This document shows positions 51,113 to 61,100 of a DNA stretch of 64,000 bases, piece after piece. A program made the translations under genes and the position numbers. How positions within the stretch are numbered: the first letter of the stretch is position 1; every line of letters starts with the position of its first letter. Source of the DNA: Streptomyces polyasparticus (lineage in GTDB: Bacteria > Actinomycetota > Actinomycetes > Streptomycetales > Streptomycetaceae); the NCBI RefSeq assembly GCF_014493765.1, contig NZ_JACTVJ010000007.1, forward strand, positions 496,001-560,000, in the 5' to 3' direction. The notes below the pieces were generated by a model. That model ran no database searches, was not told where the DNA came from, and saw nothing but the letters and a program-made list of their open reading frames with translations.

Positions 51113-52219
51113 TCAGGCGATACCGAAGTGACGGCTCACCTCGTCGATCGTGAAGCGGGCGCGGAGCTTGCAGGCCGAGTTCTGGTTGGCGAAGAAGCCC
51201 GTGCGCCATAGCGCCTTCGCGCGTGGCACGGAAGCCTCCCACGTGACAGGCACGATCCACTCGCGTCGATCCTCTCCGCCCTCGGCGTCCAACACCTGCA
51301 CACCGGCCCGGTAGTTGCCTTTGAGGGGGAGCTCGGCCATCTGTTGGTCCTCTCCGCCGACGCTCAGGACCGCCTCTTCAAAGGGCTGTGGCTCGCCGGA
51401 CACCGTGCCGACGCCCACGTATCCCGTCTTGGGGATGTGGGTGAACACCCGCGCCCCCATGGGGAGGGAGCGCAGCGTGCGGGAGAACCACTCGCCCCCG
51501 CCGGCCGAGACGAAGCCGTACTGAAGTGCGTCATCCCAGCTGCGACTCCCGGCTTCCTCGCCGAATGAGACGTACCAGTCCGTGCCGTTCCAGAGCTCTT
51601 GCTTCCCACGGGCCTTGGAAGCGGCGGGTGTCGCGGCCGTGTCGGCTTCGTCGATCAGCCAGGTGCGTGCGAGGTAGGAGCGGCCTTCGTCTTCGAAGTG
51701 GCGGAAGAACAACACGTTGAGGGGGACCTGGTAGCCCGAGGCCAGGTAGGTCACGATCCGTTCGGTCGCGGCGTCGATCTCGCTCGCGACGACCGTGAGG
51801 TGGTGGGTGCTGTTCAGTGCGTCCGGCGGGCTGCCGCCGAAACGAAGCGCGAACGCCTCGTCCAGTTCCTCCGCCAGCCCGCGCCCTCGCGCGTATGCCC
51901 CATAGATCTCTCGCACCTGCTCGTTGCTAAGGTCCTGGACCCACGACCCGTAGTCGAGCAGCTGGGCGACGACCTCGCGGGGCGTGCGGTCCCGCTTGAG
52001 CTCCAGAACGTGAAGGGCTCCCTCGGCGTCTATGCCGAGCAGGTCAATGAACTTCCCGTGGTCGGTCTGCACCTGGCGACCGATGAGAAGGAGCGTCCTG
52101 CCCACGATCTCCGGGTCGGCCTCGATGAGTTCTTCCAGCCGGGCCTCCAGCCGCATCGGTCGCGTAGCCACCCGCACCGGCTTGTCATCGACCCGCCACA
52201 ACCCGAACTCCAACGGCAT
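51113..52219 (-). CDS. DUF91/NucS-like nuclease-domain protein
   Basis: A 368-residue protein. The N-terminal domain (about 1-120) is a NucS/DUF91-like PD-(D/E)XK fold: IDLLGIDAEGALHVLELKRD contains the D...ExK site near residue 60-75, followed by TPREVVAQLLDYGSWV. The C-terminal part (about 200-320) is a small beta domain with GARVFTHIPKTGYVGVGTVS, common in this family. ATG 52219 is preferred (MPLEFGLWRVDD is the usual family start) over 52237. Related proteins are found in defence islands; the substrate is unknown. Confidence 0.72.
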   Translation of the reverse strand: MPLEFGLWRVDDKPVRVATRPMRLEARLEELIEADPEIVGRTLLLIGRQVQTDHGKFIDLLGIDAEGALHVLELKRDRTPREVVAQLLDYGSWVQDLSNEQVREIYGAYARGRGLAEELDEAFALRFGGSPPDALNSTHHLTVVASEIDAATERIVTYLASGYQVPLNVLFFRHFEDEGRSYLARTWLIDEADTAATPAASKARGKQELWNGTDWYVSFGEEAGSRSWDDALQYGFVSAGGGEWFSRTLRSLPMGARVFTHIPKTGYVGVGTVSGEPQPFEEAVLSVGGEDQQMAELPLKGNYRAGVQVLDAEGGEDRREWIVPVTWEASVPRAKALWRTGFFANQNSACKLRARFTIDEVSRHFGIA

Positions 52220-52360
52220 CTCGAGCCCCCACTCCATCGGTGCTGGCCACAGGCGACTGCGCGAGCCTCGGCCCCCGCTGCCGGCTTACGGATCCGTACG
52301 TTGGCATGCCTTGCCACAGCTGCGGAAGGTCATTTTTGGTATACGAGCACACGCGCCCTT

Positions 52361-53062
52361 CTATTCGTACGTTGCCTTCCACCGCTTCTGGTGCCGCCGG
52401 TCCCCCTGCCCCAGGCCGTTCACCGCAGTGAGCGACAACAGCGAGGCTCCGTCGTTCCACAGCCCGAGGTGATCGCGGTGGACCGCGAGAATGCTGTTCT
52501 CCGTGGCGAACTTCGCAGCTGGCCCGCTGAAGTACGTGGTGGCGGCAAAGATCGCGACGTCGGCCTTGAAGTGCACCTTCGAACCAAGCAAGTCTCGGAC
52601 CTCCCTGCTGGGGATCCTGCTCTTGGGAGCGTACCTCTTGCACTGAATCACCATCCGCCGCCCATCCGGCAGGCATCCCAGCACATCAGCCCCGTTGTCG
52701 TGAGACCCTCCGACTCTCTTCACGTCAGTGCACCCGTCACGCCGGCACAGGTCGACGACGAAGTCCTCGAACTCCGTCCCCGTCATTACGTCGACCTCGG
52801 CGAGTGTCCGGTGACCGGCCTTCACGGACTCGTCCTGGCGCCACTGTCGATCACTGTCTCGGATTGACCGGTCTGTGCGCCACAACCGCCAACCGCCCAA
52901 GGCGGCTCCCCCGAGTATGAGTACGCCCACGAGATGGGGCCAGATCGCTGACCAGAACACCGCCAGCAGGACCACGACCAGCCCCGCAGCCACAGCACCG
53001 GCTCTGAGTTGCTGCCGACGCTTCCGCGCAGCCGATCCCCGCCGCCTTCGTCTTGCCGCCAT
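52361..53062 (-). CDS. Membrane-anchored Mrr-type restriction endonuclease
   Basis: A 233-residue protein with an Arg-rich N-terminus and two membrane helices (AGAVAAGLVVVLLAVFW, LVGVLILGGAALGGWRLW). The Mrr_cat domain has MTGTEFEDFVVDLCRRDGCT, GGSHDNGADVLGCLPDGRRM and IQCKRYAPKSR (D...QxK site). VGGSHDNGADV is diagnostic. It is an architectural relative of the protein at 32113. Such enzymes cut modified or foreign DNA. Confidence 0.82.
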   Translation of the reverse strand: MAARRRRRGSAARKRRQQLRAGAVAAGLVVVLLAVFWSAIWPHLVGVLILGGAALGGWRLWRTDRSIRDSDRQWRQDESVKAGHRTLAEVDVMTGTEFEDFVVDLCRRDGCTDVKRVGGSHDNGADVLGCLPDGRRMVIQCKRYAPKSRIPSREVRDLLGSKVHFKADVAIFAATTYFSGPAAKFATENSILAVHRDHLGLWNDGASLLSLTAVNGLGQGDRRHQKRWKATYE

Positions 53063-53193
53063 GGCCCACCCCCGGATCTCAGAAGACCAGTGTCGGGGCC
53101 TGTGGGGGCAGCCGTAAGGGCGCTGACCAGCCAATGGCCGAGTCGTGTACTCCCGCGGAGGGTTTCGTCCCGTGACGCGAAGGCGCTCGTCTC

Positions 53194-53379
53194 ATGGCGC
53201 AACGTGCTGTGCGATTCCGGCGCAGCGTCATCGCTCCCCTGCCGCAGGCTGACCGACAGAGCTTTCAGATCATTGTGGCCGATGAGGTTGTCATGGGCAT
53301 CGTCCAGGGCGCCCAGCGTCTACGCGATGCTGGCTTCTCCGCCGGCCTCGCCATGCGAGACGGAGGCTCGGCCGACTAA
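53194..53379 (+). CDS. Small ORF, possibly a gene remnant
   Basis: A 61-residue frame (MAQRAVRFRRSVIAPLPQAD, ends AGLAMRDGGSAD) with a plausible helical second half (EVVMGIVQGAQRLRDAGFS). There is no strong ribosome site. It may be a fragment of a larger lost gene. It fills part of the 453-base gap between the Mrr-like and HEPN-motif genes; the rest shows nothing recognisable. Confidence 0.25.
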   Translation: MAQRAVRFRRSVIAPLPQADRQSFQIIVADEVVMGIVQGAQRLRDAGFSAGLAMRDGGSAD

Positions 53380-53515
53380 GCCACAGGGAGGCCACCCCCA
53401 AGAAGCTCTCTAGAGAACTGTCGCACGCGCCGAAGACGTCCTGTCGCAAATAGTGATCTCCACAAGACCATTCCTCCTACGCTGCTTGGGTGTCGGTCGT
53501 CTCGGAGGGGTGGGC

Positions 53516-54826
53516 ATGAGGGCTTTGGAAGATCTCAAGAACCAGGTGCGGTCACAGACCTCCCGCAGATACGTAGAGGAGGCTGTGGCCGCGTACAACG
53601 CCGGCGCGTACCGGGCGGCACTCATCTCCACGTGGATCGCGGTGGCAGCGGACATCATCAGCAAGACCCGCCTGATGGCCGAGCAAGGCGGCATTGCACG
53701 CCAACTGAGCGACGAACTGGACCAGGCCATCAGCACGGAGAACCGTCGTGACCTCCAGGAGTTCGAGCGCAACTTGATAGTTCAGGCGCACAAAGGATTG
53801 GAGCTGATCGGCTCACGCGAAGCCGAGGAACTGCACCGTCTCTACCAGGATCGGCATCTCTGTGCCCACCCTGCCTTCGTGTCAGACGGTGATGACCTCT
53901 TTTCTCCCTCCCCTGAACTCGTACGCGCGCACCTGACCACCGCTGTGGACGCTCTCCTGGCGCAGCCTGCGATTACCGGCCGCAGGGCACTTGAGAGGTT
54001 TGGGCGGGAGCTGGGGTCCGACTCGTTCCCTGAAGATGATGCGCGGCTCAACGATCATCTGCGTGCCAGCTACATGGATCACGGGACGAAGGCGTTGAAG
54101 GAGAACTTGGTCAAGGTCGTCTGCAAGGAGACGCTAAAGCCCGAGGTCCCATTGCGGCAGCGCTGGCGCTGTGCCCGTACGGCGAGGGAACTGCGGAAGA
54201 TCGCTCCCGGGTTGTTTGACGAGCAGCTTCGCGTCGTCCTGGACCGTGTGCAGAACCACCTCGACGACGCTGGCCTCATGGCCCTGGTTAGCGGCCTGTG
54301 CTACGTACCCGGAACTTGGGATGCACTACACGATGGAACGCGGGCGCGCGTTGACGAGCTGCTACGCAAGGCCAAGCCCCAAGATCTCATGGAGACGCAC
54401 GTACTCTTCTACGGCCCTCTCCCTCCCGCACCTGTCGGGAAGATGCTGCTTGACCGGCTTGAGGACATCACGTCCCCCAACGCCGTACGGGGATACACGG
54501 GTCCGCTGGCCAACTACTTCGGGGAGAATCCCGATCCACAGCTGGTCCCGAAGCTGACTGACTTGGCCGCGCAAGCGACCTCATACGAAGGCGGGGCGGC
54601 TATCCTTCAAGTCCTCAATGGTGTCGCACACGCGATGACTGACCAACAGATGGCTGCCCTGCTCGAGGTTTGCATGTCCAACGGACAGATATGCGGTTCT
54701 GTCCTGGGGAGTAGGCAGATCGATCGAATGCGCTGGCACGGGCCGCAGGGTGAACTATCTGAGGCAGCGTGGGCAAAGTGGGACGCTCCCAGAAACCCTG
54801 AAAGGGCTGAAGGCTTGGCCGGCTAA
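53516..54826 (+). CDS. HEPN-motif protein, possible RNase effector
   Basis: A 436-residue protein from ATG 53516 (CGGAGGGG upstream). The N-terminal 150 residues are helical with a Rx4H motif (RHLCAH near residue 112-117), the catalytic signature of HEPN RNases, placed as in other HEPN domains. ALISTWIAVAADIISKTRLM may be the first core helix. The remainder (about 175-420) consists of helical, HEAT-like units. No nucleotide-binding domain is present. In a defence island, such proteins often cut host or phage RNA to abort infection. It is convergent with the pPIWI-RE operon. Confidence 0.55.
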   Translation: MRALEDLKNQVRSQTSRRYVEEAVAAYNAGAYRAALISTWIAVAADIISKTRLMAEQGGIARQLSDELDQAISTENRRDLQEFERNLIVQAHKGLELIGSREAEELHRLYQDRHLCAHPAFVSDGDDLFSPSPELVRAHLTTAVDALLAQPAITGRRALERFGRELGSDSFPEDDARLNDHLRASYMDHGTKALKENLVKVVCKETLKPEVPLRQRWRCARTARELRKIAPGLFDEQLRVVLDRVQNHLDDAGLMALVSGLCYVPGTWDALHDGTRARVDELLRKAKPQDLMETHVLFYGPLPPAPVGKMLLDRLEDITSPNAVRGYTGPLANYFGENPDPQLVPKLTDLAAQATSYEGGAAILQVLNGVAHAMTDQQMAALLEVCMSNGQICGSVLGSRQIDRMRWHGPQGELSEAAWAKWDAPRNPERAEGLAG

Positions 54827-55283
54827 GGGTCTGCAGAGAATTAACTTGCTGGTTCTGAGACTTGACTCCCCAAGTCAGCGCAACACAAGCACGCACGTTG
54901 TTCTTCTGCGGGCCCTAACGAGCTCGTGCATGGTTGGCGGTGGCGCGTCGGAGTCCGAGGCCCGATCAGGCAAGCGTCGTGGGCATCCGGTGGTCTCAGT
55001 TCTGGTCTCATCCACCTCGTTCAGCACCGTTCACCGAGCCTGCCCACCAGCGAGTCCCAGCAGGTCACGACACCTACGCTCACCGCTGTACCTCAAGACG
55101 AAGACTTGGAAGGCGTGTTGGGGCAGATGTCTGACGTGTGCGCGCCTTGCCTCCTCCGCGTCGCTCACACGAACAAGACGAGTACCACGCCGGTGTGGTA
55201 CTCGTCTTGTCTCAGCTTCCATTCTCCTAGTCGATGTCCAAGGGCCCCGGTTTCTGTGGTTTGTCTGAGTGCTATTCAGACCG
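54827..55283. other. Convergent intergenic region (457 bases) with terminator
   Basis: It contains the hairpin at 55173-55210 near the pPIWI-RE side. The left 340 bases are less GC-rich and show no coding signal, repeat or RNA gene that I can recognise. Confidence 0.45.
55173..55210. terminator. Perfect bidirectional terminator hairpin
   Basis: Sixteen-base perfect arms (starting ACAAGACGAGTACCAC) flank a 6-base loop, 74 bases before the pPIWI-RE stop codon. It serves the convergent HEPN-motif gene and the pPIWI-RE operon. Confidence 0.85.
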
Positions 55284-58103
55284 CTACTCGGTGGCTCCTC
55301 CCTCTGACCGTTCTTCGTCCCCGGACCCTGGCTCCGCATCGATGGCCTCGCGCCGGTACTGCGGGTGGTCGAAGTCCATCTGGCGTGCCGCATGTAGTGG
55401 AACCGGGTAGCGGGCGCGGTCGGACCAGAAGAGGGTCTGATGGCACAGCCGTGCGGTCATGGCCGCCAGTGCTGCACGTGCTTCGTCGGACTGTCCCCCG
55501 ATGGGGAGGATCTCGGTGGCGGTCATGGCGTAGTAGTTTTGCGACATCTCACCTTTTCGGCGCTTCGACCGGTCTTCTGACTGCACCGACTTCTCGGCTT
55601 CCCACCGCGTGCGCTTGGACCCCAGTCGGCCGGCGCCGCTGCCGTCGTAGGCGCGCGGCACGTTGCACAGCAGCCACACCGGCGTTCCGAAGTCCCTGGC
55701 GACTTCGAAGAGCAGCGTCGAGGTGTCCTTCTCGGCTGGCTCGGCGCCTTCCTTCTTGCCCAGGTGGGTGACGCTGACGGGTTGCGGAACCTCTTCGCCA
55801 TCCGTGTTGAGGCGGATGATGGCGAATGGGGCGTCCTGACCGAGCCGTGCCCCAGGGAGCTGATACCGGCTACGTTTGCCGTCAGTTCCGGCCTGCCCGA
55901 GATGTTCACCGAGACGCACGTTCTGCAAGCCGTCCCACATGCGTCGTGCGGACTGCACGTCCACCGTGACCGTGTAGGGCACGCCGTCCAGCTCGTCAGT
56001 GAGGTCACCCAGGGCGCGTTCCACCATGTCGGCGGCGCCGTCCCACTTCTGCCGATAGCTCGTCGTTTCGGCGGAGGGCTCGGGATACGGGTGGGTGTGG
56101 AAGGCGTTCTGAGCCGACCGGTAGGGGCGCCACACCGGGGCTGTGGAGCTCCAGCCGAGCAGCGACCATGCCCCCTGCGGCGACGGCGGGGGGATCAGCG
56201 CCGTGGCCGTAATGATGATCTTGGGTTCGCCCTTCTCGCCGAATCGTCGGTTCTGCTGTCGCACGTGCACGCCGACATGTGCCAGTCGGTCGACCGGGAA
56301 TCCGCTCGTGCTTTGAAGGGCGTTCGAGATCCGCTCGTCGGTGATACCGAGCGAGCGGTACAGGTCGAGCAGAGCCATCTGTGCCGGGTGATCCTCGCCG
56401 CCCGGCTCGATTACTCCTGCCTTGCCACGGCCCATCAGGTACTGCGACGGGGTGTCGAGACGGGCCAGGACGGCCTTCGTTTGCGGCTTGGCGTCCAGAT
56501 CAGTGAGGTCGCGAGCATCGATGCCGGGGAAGTCATCGGCGTGCGGAAGTTCGGTCTCACACCACGCGCCGACCAGGACTCCGTCGCGGGACCTGAGCGA
56601 GGCGCCAACAGCCGCGAGTGCCTCCGCCCGGTCCCGCCCGCGACCCGGCCGTAGGAAGTCCGGCACGTGATGGAAGACGGCGGTAATGCGGCCCTGGTAG
56701 AGGTCGAGCTCGACGCCTTCCTGGGTGTCCAGGCCGACAGGGCTGAGTCCGAACGCGTGGGAGAACGTTTGCAGCATGCGCTGCCGGGTCTCATCTCGGT
56801 ACCACAGACAGATGATGCGGAGCTTCTTGAAGCTGGCTTCGTCGACCGAGGCACAGAGCGATTCCGCCGACGGGAAGAGGCTGCCACGCGGCCGCAGTGC
56901 CTCCTTGCTGCCGGTACGCTCTCGCTCCTCCTTGCGGCGCTTGTACTCCTGTGCCGAGATCTTCTCGGGGTCATTGGGGCGCTGTGGAAGGGTCATCGTG
57001 GACTGGCGCATGGTCAGGCGCTGGGCATCATCACCGAAGACGGCGTCTGCGTGGGCACGCAGGAGCCGCAGGTGGTGCATGCCCACTCCGGTACCGATGG
57101 GGTGTTGGTAGTTCTTCGCGGGAATGGGCCAGATCTGGCCGGGGTGTTCGGGAGGAAACTGCAACTTCTCCTTGTAGAACCTGGCTCGCTCGCGAACCTC
57201 CTGCTCACGCTCCGAACGCTTGGCGATGGACCGCAGAATCGAGTAGTCCATCTCCAGCCGGCCGAGCGTTTGCAAGGTCTGCCGCGGGATCGTCTTCATC
57301 CCGCCCCGCCCATTGAGCTTGATCTCCAGCACAGGGCGGCCCTCCCCAGGCTGGACAGCAAGCGCTGTGGAGCTGAAGATCAACGACGACGAGATTCGAG
57401 AGACGCGCGAGTCCAAGAGCAGCACAGGGTGCTGCACGTTCGGCAGGGTCTTGAGGCGCACCGCCGTGCGGCACACGGCGTAGCGACCGCCGCTCTCGTT
57501 CTCCCAGGGCTCGTCCAGCGCGACCAGGCCGCCGGTGGTATCGGGACGCGTCGTAATTTCGCGACCGTTGGAGAGCTGAAAGGGCACGGCTGCGAGGCGC
57601 TCCGCAAACTCCCAACTCACGCTGTTGTAAAGCCAGTTCGGAGCCTCCGGCTGTGCCCCCTTGGCCCCGGCCAGGTGCTCGCTCAGCGCGAATTCTCGCT
57701 CAGGGGTCCGCGCGATGCGCAATGCGAGCTCGGGCGGCTGCCGCAGATCGATCATTTCTGCCTGCTCGCCGAGTGCCAACCCGTGCATCAAGGTGAAGGC
57801 TTTGCACAGGAGTCCGCTGTCGATCGGCTGTCGGGACACCAAGAACGGTGCCGCGCCTGTCGGCTCGAAATGGACGTACCCGCCTGTGATCACCTGGAGC
57901 ACGGTCGTGGCGATGCTGTACGGCGCCTGGGCTTCCTCCTTACCGAAACGCTTCCTGCACTGACCGGTGAATGTGGCCCACAGCTTGGCCGTCTCCGTAT
58001 CCAGCCTGCGTACGTGAACCGTCGCGTTCCCCACCAGAGAGGGAGTACAGCGGTAGGCCAGTGCGTGCAGGTACTTGCCCGGCTCGAGGTTCTGGTCGTT
58101 CAC
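55284..58103 (-). CDS. pPIWI-RE protein (prokaryotic PIWI/Argonaute relative)
   Basis: A 939-residue protein of the pPIWI-RE class. The N-terminal 400 residues match the module unique to these proteins (DUF3962-like; LHALAYRCTPSLVGNATV, then SVSWEFAERLAAVPFQLSNG). The MID-like domain begins near 430 (LRIICLWYRDETRQRMLQTF), and the RNase H-fold PIWI domain is about 590-900. The name-giving conserved residues fit YYAMTATEILPIG (Glu) and ARYPVPLHAARQMDF near the C-terminus. It is predicted to bind nucleic-acid hybrids of invading elements. It is first in a three-gene set with the helicase and nuclease genes (15 bases to the helicase gene). Confidence 0.82.
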   Translation of the reverse strand: MNDQNLEPGKYLHALAYRCTPSLVGNATVHVRRLDTETAKLWATFTGQCRKRFGKEEAQAPYSIATTVLQVITGGYVHFEPTGAAPFLVSRQPIDSGLLCKAFTLMHGLALGEQAEMIDLRQPPELALRIARTPEREFALSEHLAGAKGAQPEAPNWLYNSVSWEFAERLAAVPFQLSNGREITTRPDTTGGLVALDEPWENESGGRYAVCRTAVRLKTLPNVQHPVLLLDSRVSRISSSLIFSSTALAVQPGEGRPVLEIKLNGRGGMKTIPRQTLQTLGRLEMDYSILRSIAKRSEREQEVRERARFYKEKLQFPPEHPGQIWPIPAKNYQHPIGTGVGMHHLRLLRAHADAVFGDDAQRLTMRQSTMTLPQRPNDPEKISAQEYKRRKEERERTGSKEALRPRGSLFPSAESLCASVDEASFKKLRIICLWYRDETRQRMLQTFSHAFGLSPVGLDTQEGVELDLYQGRITAVFHHVPDFLRPGRGRDRAEALAAVGASLRSRDGVLVGAWCETELPHADDFPGIDARDLTDLDAKPQTKAVLARLDTPSQYLMGRGKAGVIEPGGEDHPAQMALLDLYRSLGITDERISNALQSTSGFPVDRLAHVGVHVRQQNRRFGEKGEPKIIITATALIPPPSPQGAWSLLGWSSTAPVWRPYRSAQNAFHTHPYPEPSAETTSYRQKWDGAADMVERALGDLTDELDGVPYTVTVDVQSARRMWDGLQNVRLGEHLGQAGTDGKRSRYQLPGARLGQDAPFAIIRLNTDGEEVPQPVSVTHLGKKEGAEPAEKDTSTLLFEVARDFGTPVWLLCNVPRAYDGSGAGRLGSKRTRWEAEKSVQSEDRSKRRKGEMSQNYYAMTATEILPIGGQSDEARAALAAMTARLCHQTLFWSDRARYPVPLHAARQMDFDHPQYRREAIDAEPGSGDEERSEGGATE

Positions 58104-58118
58104 TCGTCTCGACTCTTT

Positions 58119-61100
58119 TCAGTGGGTGAGGGTCGGGTCGATGCCTGCGTAGGAGAGGAAGGCGTTGAGGGCCTCCCCGTACAGGTCGTTCATCTGCCGC
58201 TTCACTGCCGGCGGCCACTGCTCGTGGATACGACGCAGGACCGTTTCCAGGTCGGAGCTCCATGTGTCCTCGTGGAAGGCGTAATCGACCAGGTGCAGGA
58301 CGGCCTCGGTGCCGCCCCGGCGGGCGCGTCCGGCCAGTTGGATCAGATCGACGACGACACCCGCGACGACCTCCTCCTGGAGCGACTTGGGCATGGAGGT
58401 GAACTGAGGTGTCGCGCGCAGGATCAGTTCGAGTCGCTGCCACGCGGCGGTGCGCGCGTTTGCCAATACGTCGTCGGGGTTGGCGGCGCCGCCCTCGGGG
58501 AGTGCGTGTAGCCCGGCGGCGTTGACGCTGGCGTACATCTCCGAGGGTTCGGCGAGCAGCGCCAGAGGTCGGACGCAAAGGTAGACCGAGCGCACGGCGG
58601 AACGGATACCGACGACGATGTTCAGACCGCGGGCGATCAGAGACAGGGGGACGACCAGGACGTTGCCGTACTGGGGGAAGTCCTCGAACTGCTCGGCCGT
58701 GAGGCGAGTGGCGATGTTCTCCCGAGGCAGGTCGGAGTCGGGGCTGTGCCGGTCGCCGTCACGGACGGCCACGCAGAGCCCTTTGCGGTAGGTGCCGGCC
58801 TGAGCGATGCCTCGGGCCAGCCAGGCACACTGCTGGTAGGAGTTGGCCACGACCAGGACGTGTGCACGGTCCTTGTCCTTGGCCCGCTGCCGCTCCAGCT
58901 CCTGATGGATGTACTGGTCGTACAGCTCTGTGCCGAGCTCGATCAAGGCACCCTTCTTGCGGCTGGGGTGCTGACCCGAAATCTTGATCGGCTCGCCGTA
59001 CATGGGGTGTCCCTCGCCGTACTCGATCCGGTGGCGACGAGCGCGGATCGAACGGGCCTGGGCATCGGTCATCCACCAGCGGACAGGCGCGTGGACGTGC
59101 TCGCGTACGGCCTGGGGAAAGTACGCCGTGGCGGACAGCCCCATGACGGGACGCTCAACCCCAGCCAGGGACAGTGAGACCAAACCGCCCAGTTCTGCGG
59201 TGAAGGTGTGCGGATCGCCCGCGATGCTCTGTGCGACAAGTTGGGCATCGCTCTCCGGCTTATCCAGGCCGGTTACTCGGTATCCCGTAATGGCGCGCCC
59301 TAGCAGGCCAAGCGGGAGGACGGCCGAGACGGCGCTTGGGCTGAGAGTCTCCGCGATCCGCTGCGCCGAGCGAAGCCCCGAGGGGCGGTAGTGCTGCACG
59401 GAGGTGCGTAGTTCGGAGAGTGCTTCGTCCAGCTCGCTCATGGTCGCCCGAGTGACGAGCAAGTTGACTGCCTGGGCGCGCTGGTGCGGGTCCTTCACCC
59501 GCGACTCCAGCAGCTGGTGCAGGTCGAGCTTCACGGCGGCGAGCAGTTGCTGGCCGCGTGGGGCCACCAGCGCCTCCAGAGCGCGGCGCACCTCGTCCCA
59601 CCCCACCTCCGTCGGATCGGTCTCCGTGACACGCGGCTGCAGGTAGCGGGCGGGCATGAGGTCCTGGAGGCGTCGAGCAAGGTCGGCTGGAAGATTCAAG
59701 TCCCCGGAGGCGGCCAGATCCGGCCAGAGCAGACCGATCAACTGCCGGTCGCGCCCGCGGGCCAGATGCCAACGCAGCCCGGTGCGGCCCGGCATTCGGT
59801 TCCCCGCAAGCTCGTCGTCCCTGACGTCCAGGCGCAGAGCATTGCTACACACAGCGAGCAGCAGGAACTCCGCCATCAGCCGCACGTGACCGATCGGCAA
59901 CTGCAGGTTGGCCTCCGCCGAAATGGGCAGCCGCTTCGCGTCCGTGTCCATCTCCTGCGGGGCCGCGGTCCAGTGCCTTCTGGAGTGCAGCACGACCTCA
60001 CCGGCACATCGATCCACCGCCCTCGACTGGAACTGGTCGACCTCGTCGACCAGAACGGCGTGGCAGGTGCGCAACGCGAACTCGGCAACGCTGACTCCCT
60101 GGACGGGGCGCCCGTCGAGGTTCACGCCGATGCGTAGATTGCCCTGTAGGAAGGCGAAGTGATTCGTCACGACCACGTGCGCTGAGCAGGCTTCGTAGAC
60201 GGGGGCGAACTTGCCGCAGGTGGGAATCCATGGACAGGCGGACGCGCCCAGGCCCTGTCGGTACAGGGAAAGGCAGGGCTCGCGGCCGGGCGGATAGTCG
60301 GCGTTGGACTCCAACAGCGGTCGCTGAGCGCAGCCGTAGGAGAGCGGGTCCACGTCCCGCTCGCCGCTCTCGCCCCACTCTCCGGGCGCCTGCGGGTCCT
60401 CGTCGATGAGCCGGGCTAGTTTGTGCGCACGGTCGTGCATGCCTGCAGACGACATCAGGTGCGCACAGCTGGTCTCGTGCTTGATGACACCGAGCCCCTG
60501 GAGGGCGCGCAGGTCAGACCGGATCTTGCGGGTGATGGCCAGGCACGCCTTGATGTCGGGCAGCACGATGGCCACCCTGTGGCCCTGCTGAGCGAACCAC
60601 GCGGCCAGGACACGTACCAAGACGCTCTTGCCCGTTCCGGTCGGCGCGTGAAAGATCTCCAGCCCGCCGGCCGCCATCCGTAGCGCTTCCTGCGGGCTGA
60701 TGGAGTCGGACGTCTGCAGGACGGCAAACAGACCCTTGAGGACGGCGTGGAGGTAGCGCTTCTCCTCCGGCTCACCACTCTCGATCTGCGCGGCCAGATC
60801 GAGCAGATCTTCCGTGGGGATACGGAGGTTGTCCAGCGGGGGCGCGGTGACGGTATGAGGCAGGCGGTCGTGGCCGAACGCCTCGGTGAAGTCGGGATAG
60901 GTGGGGATCGTCAGTTGGCCGTGCACCTGGCCGACGCCCTGCACGCTGATCTCCCCTGTCTTCCAGAGTCCAGGGCCGGCGAACTCAGGAGGCGTCGGCC
61001 GCGAACTGGGTCGCCGATAGCGGGCGATCTGCCGGTCGACGTACGCCAGCAGGTCACCGCCGACCCGGGGGATAGCCGCTTCGGCGTCGAGCGGGTTTCC

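Noticed and set aside
54926-55771. 281-residue plus-strand ORF running into the pPIWI-RE gene
   Set aside because: It crosses the bidirectional terminator and the end of a conserved gene and has no motif; it is a shadow.
56667-58511. 614-residue plus-strand ORF opposite the pPIWI-RE gene
   Set aside because: The minus strand carries a conserved protein; this frame crosses two genes and shows no domain.
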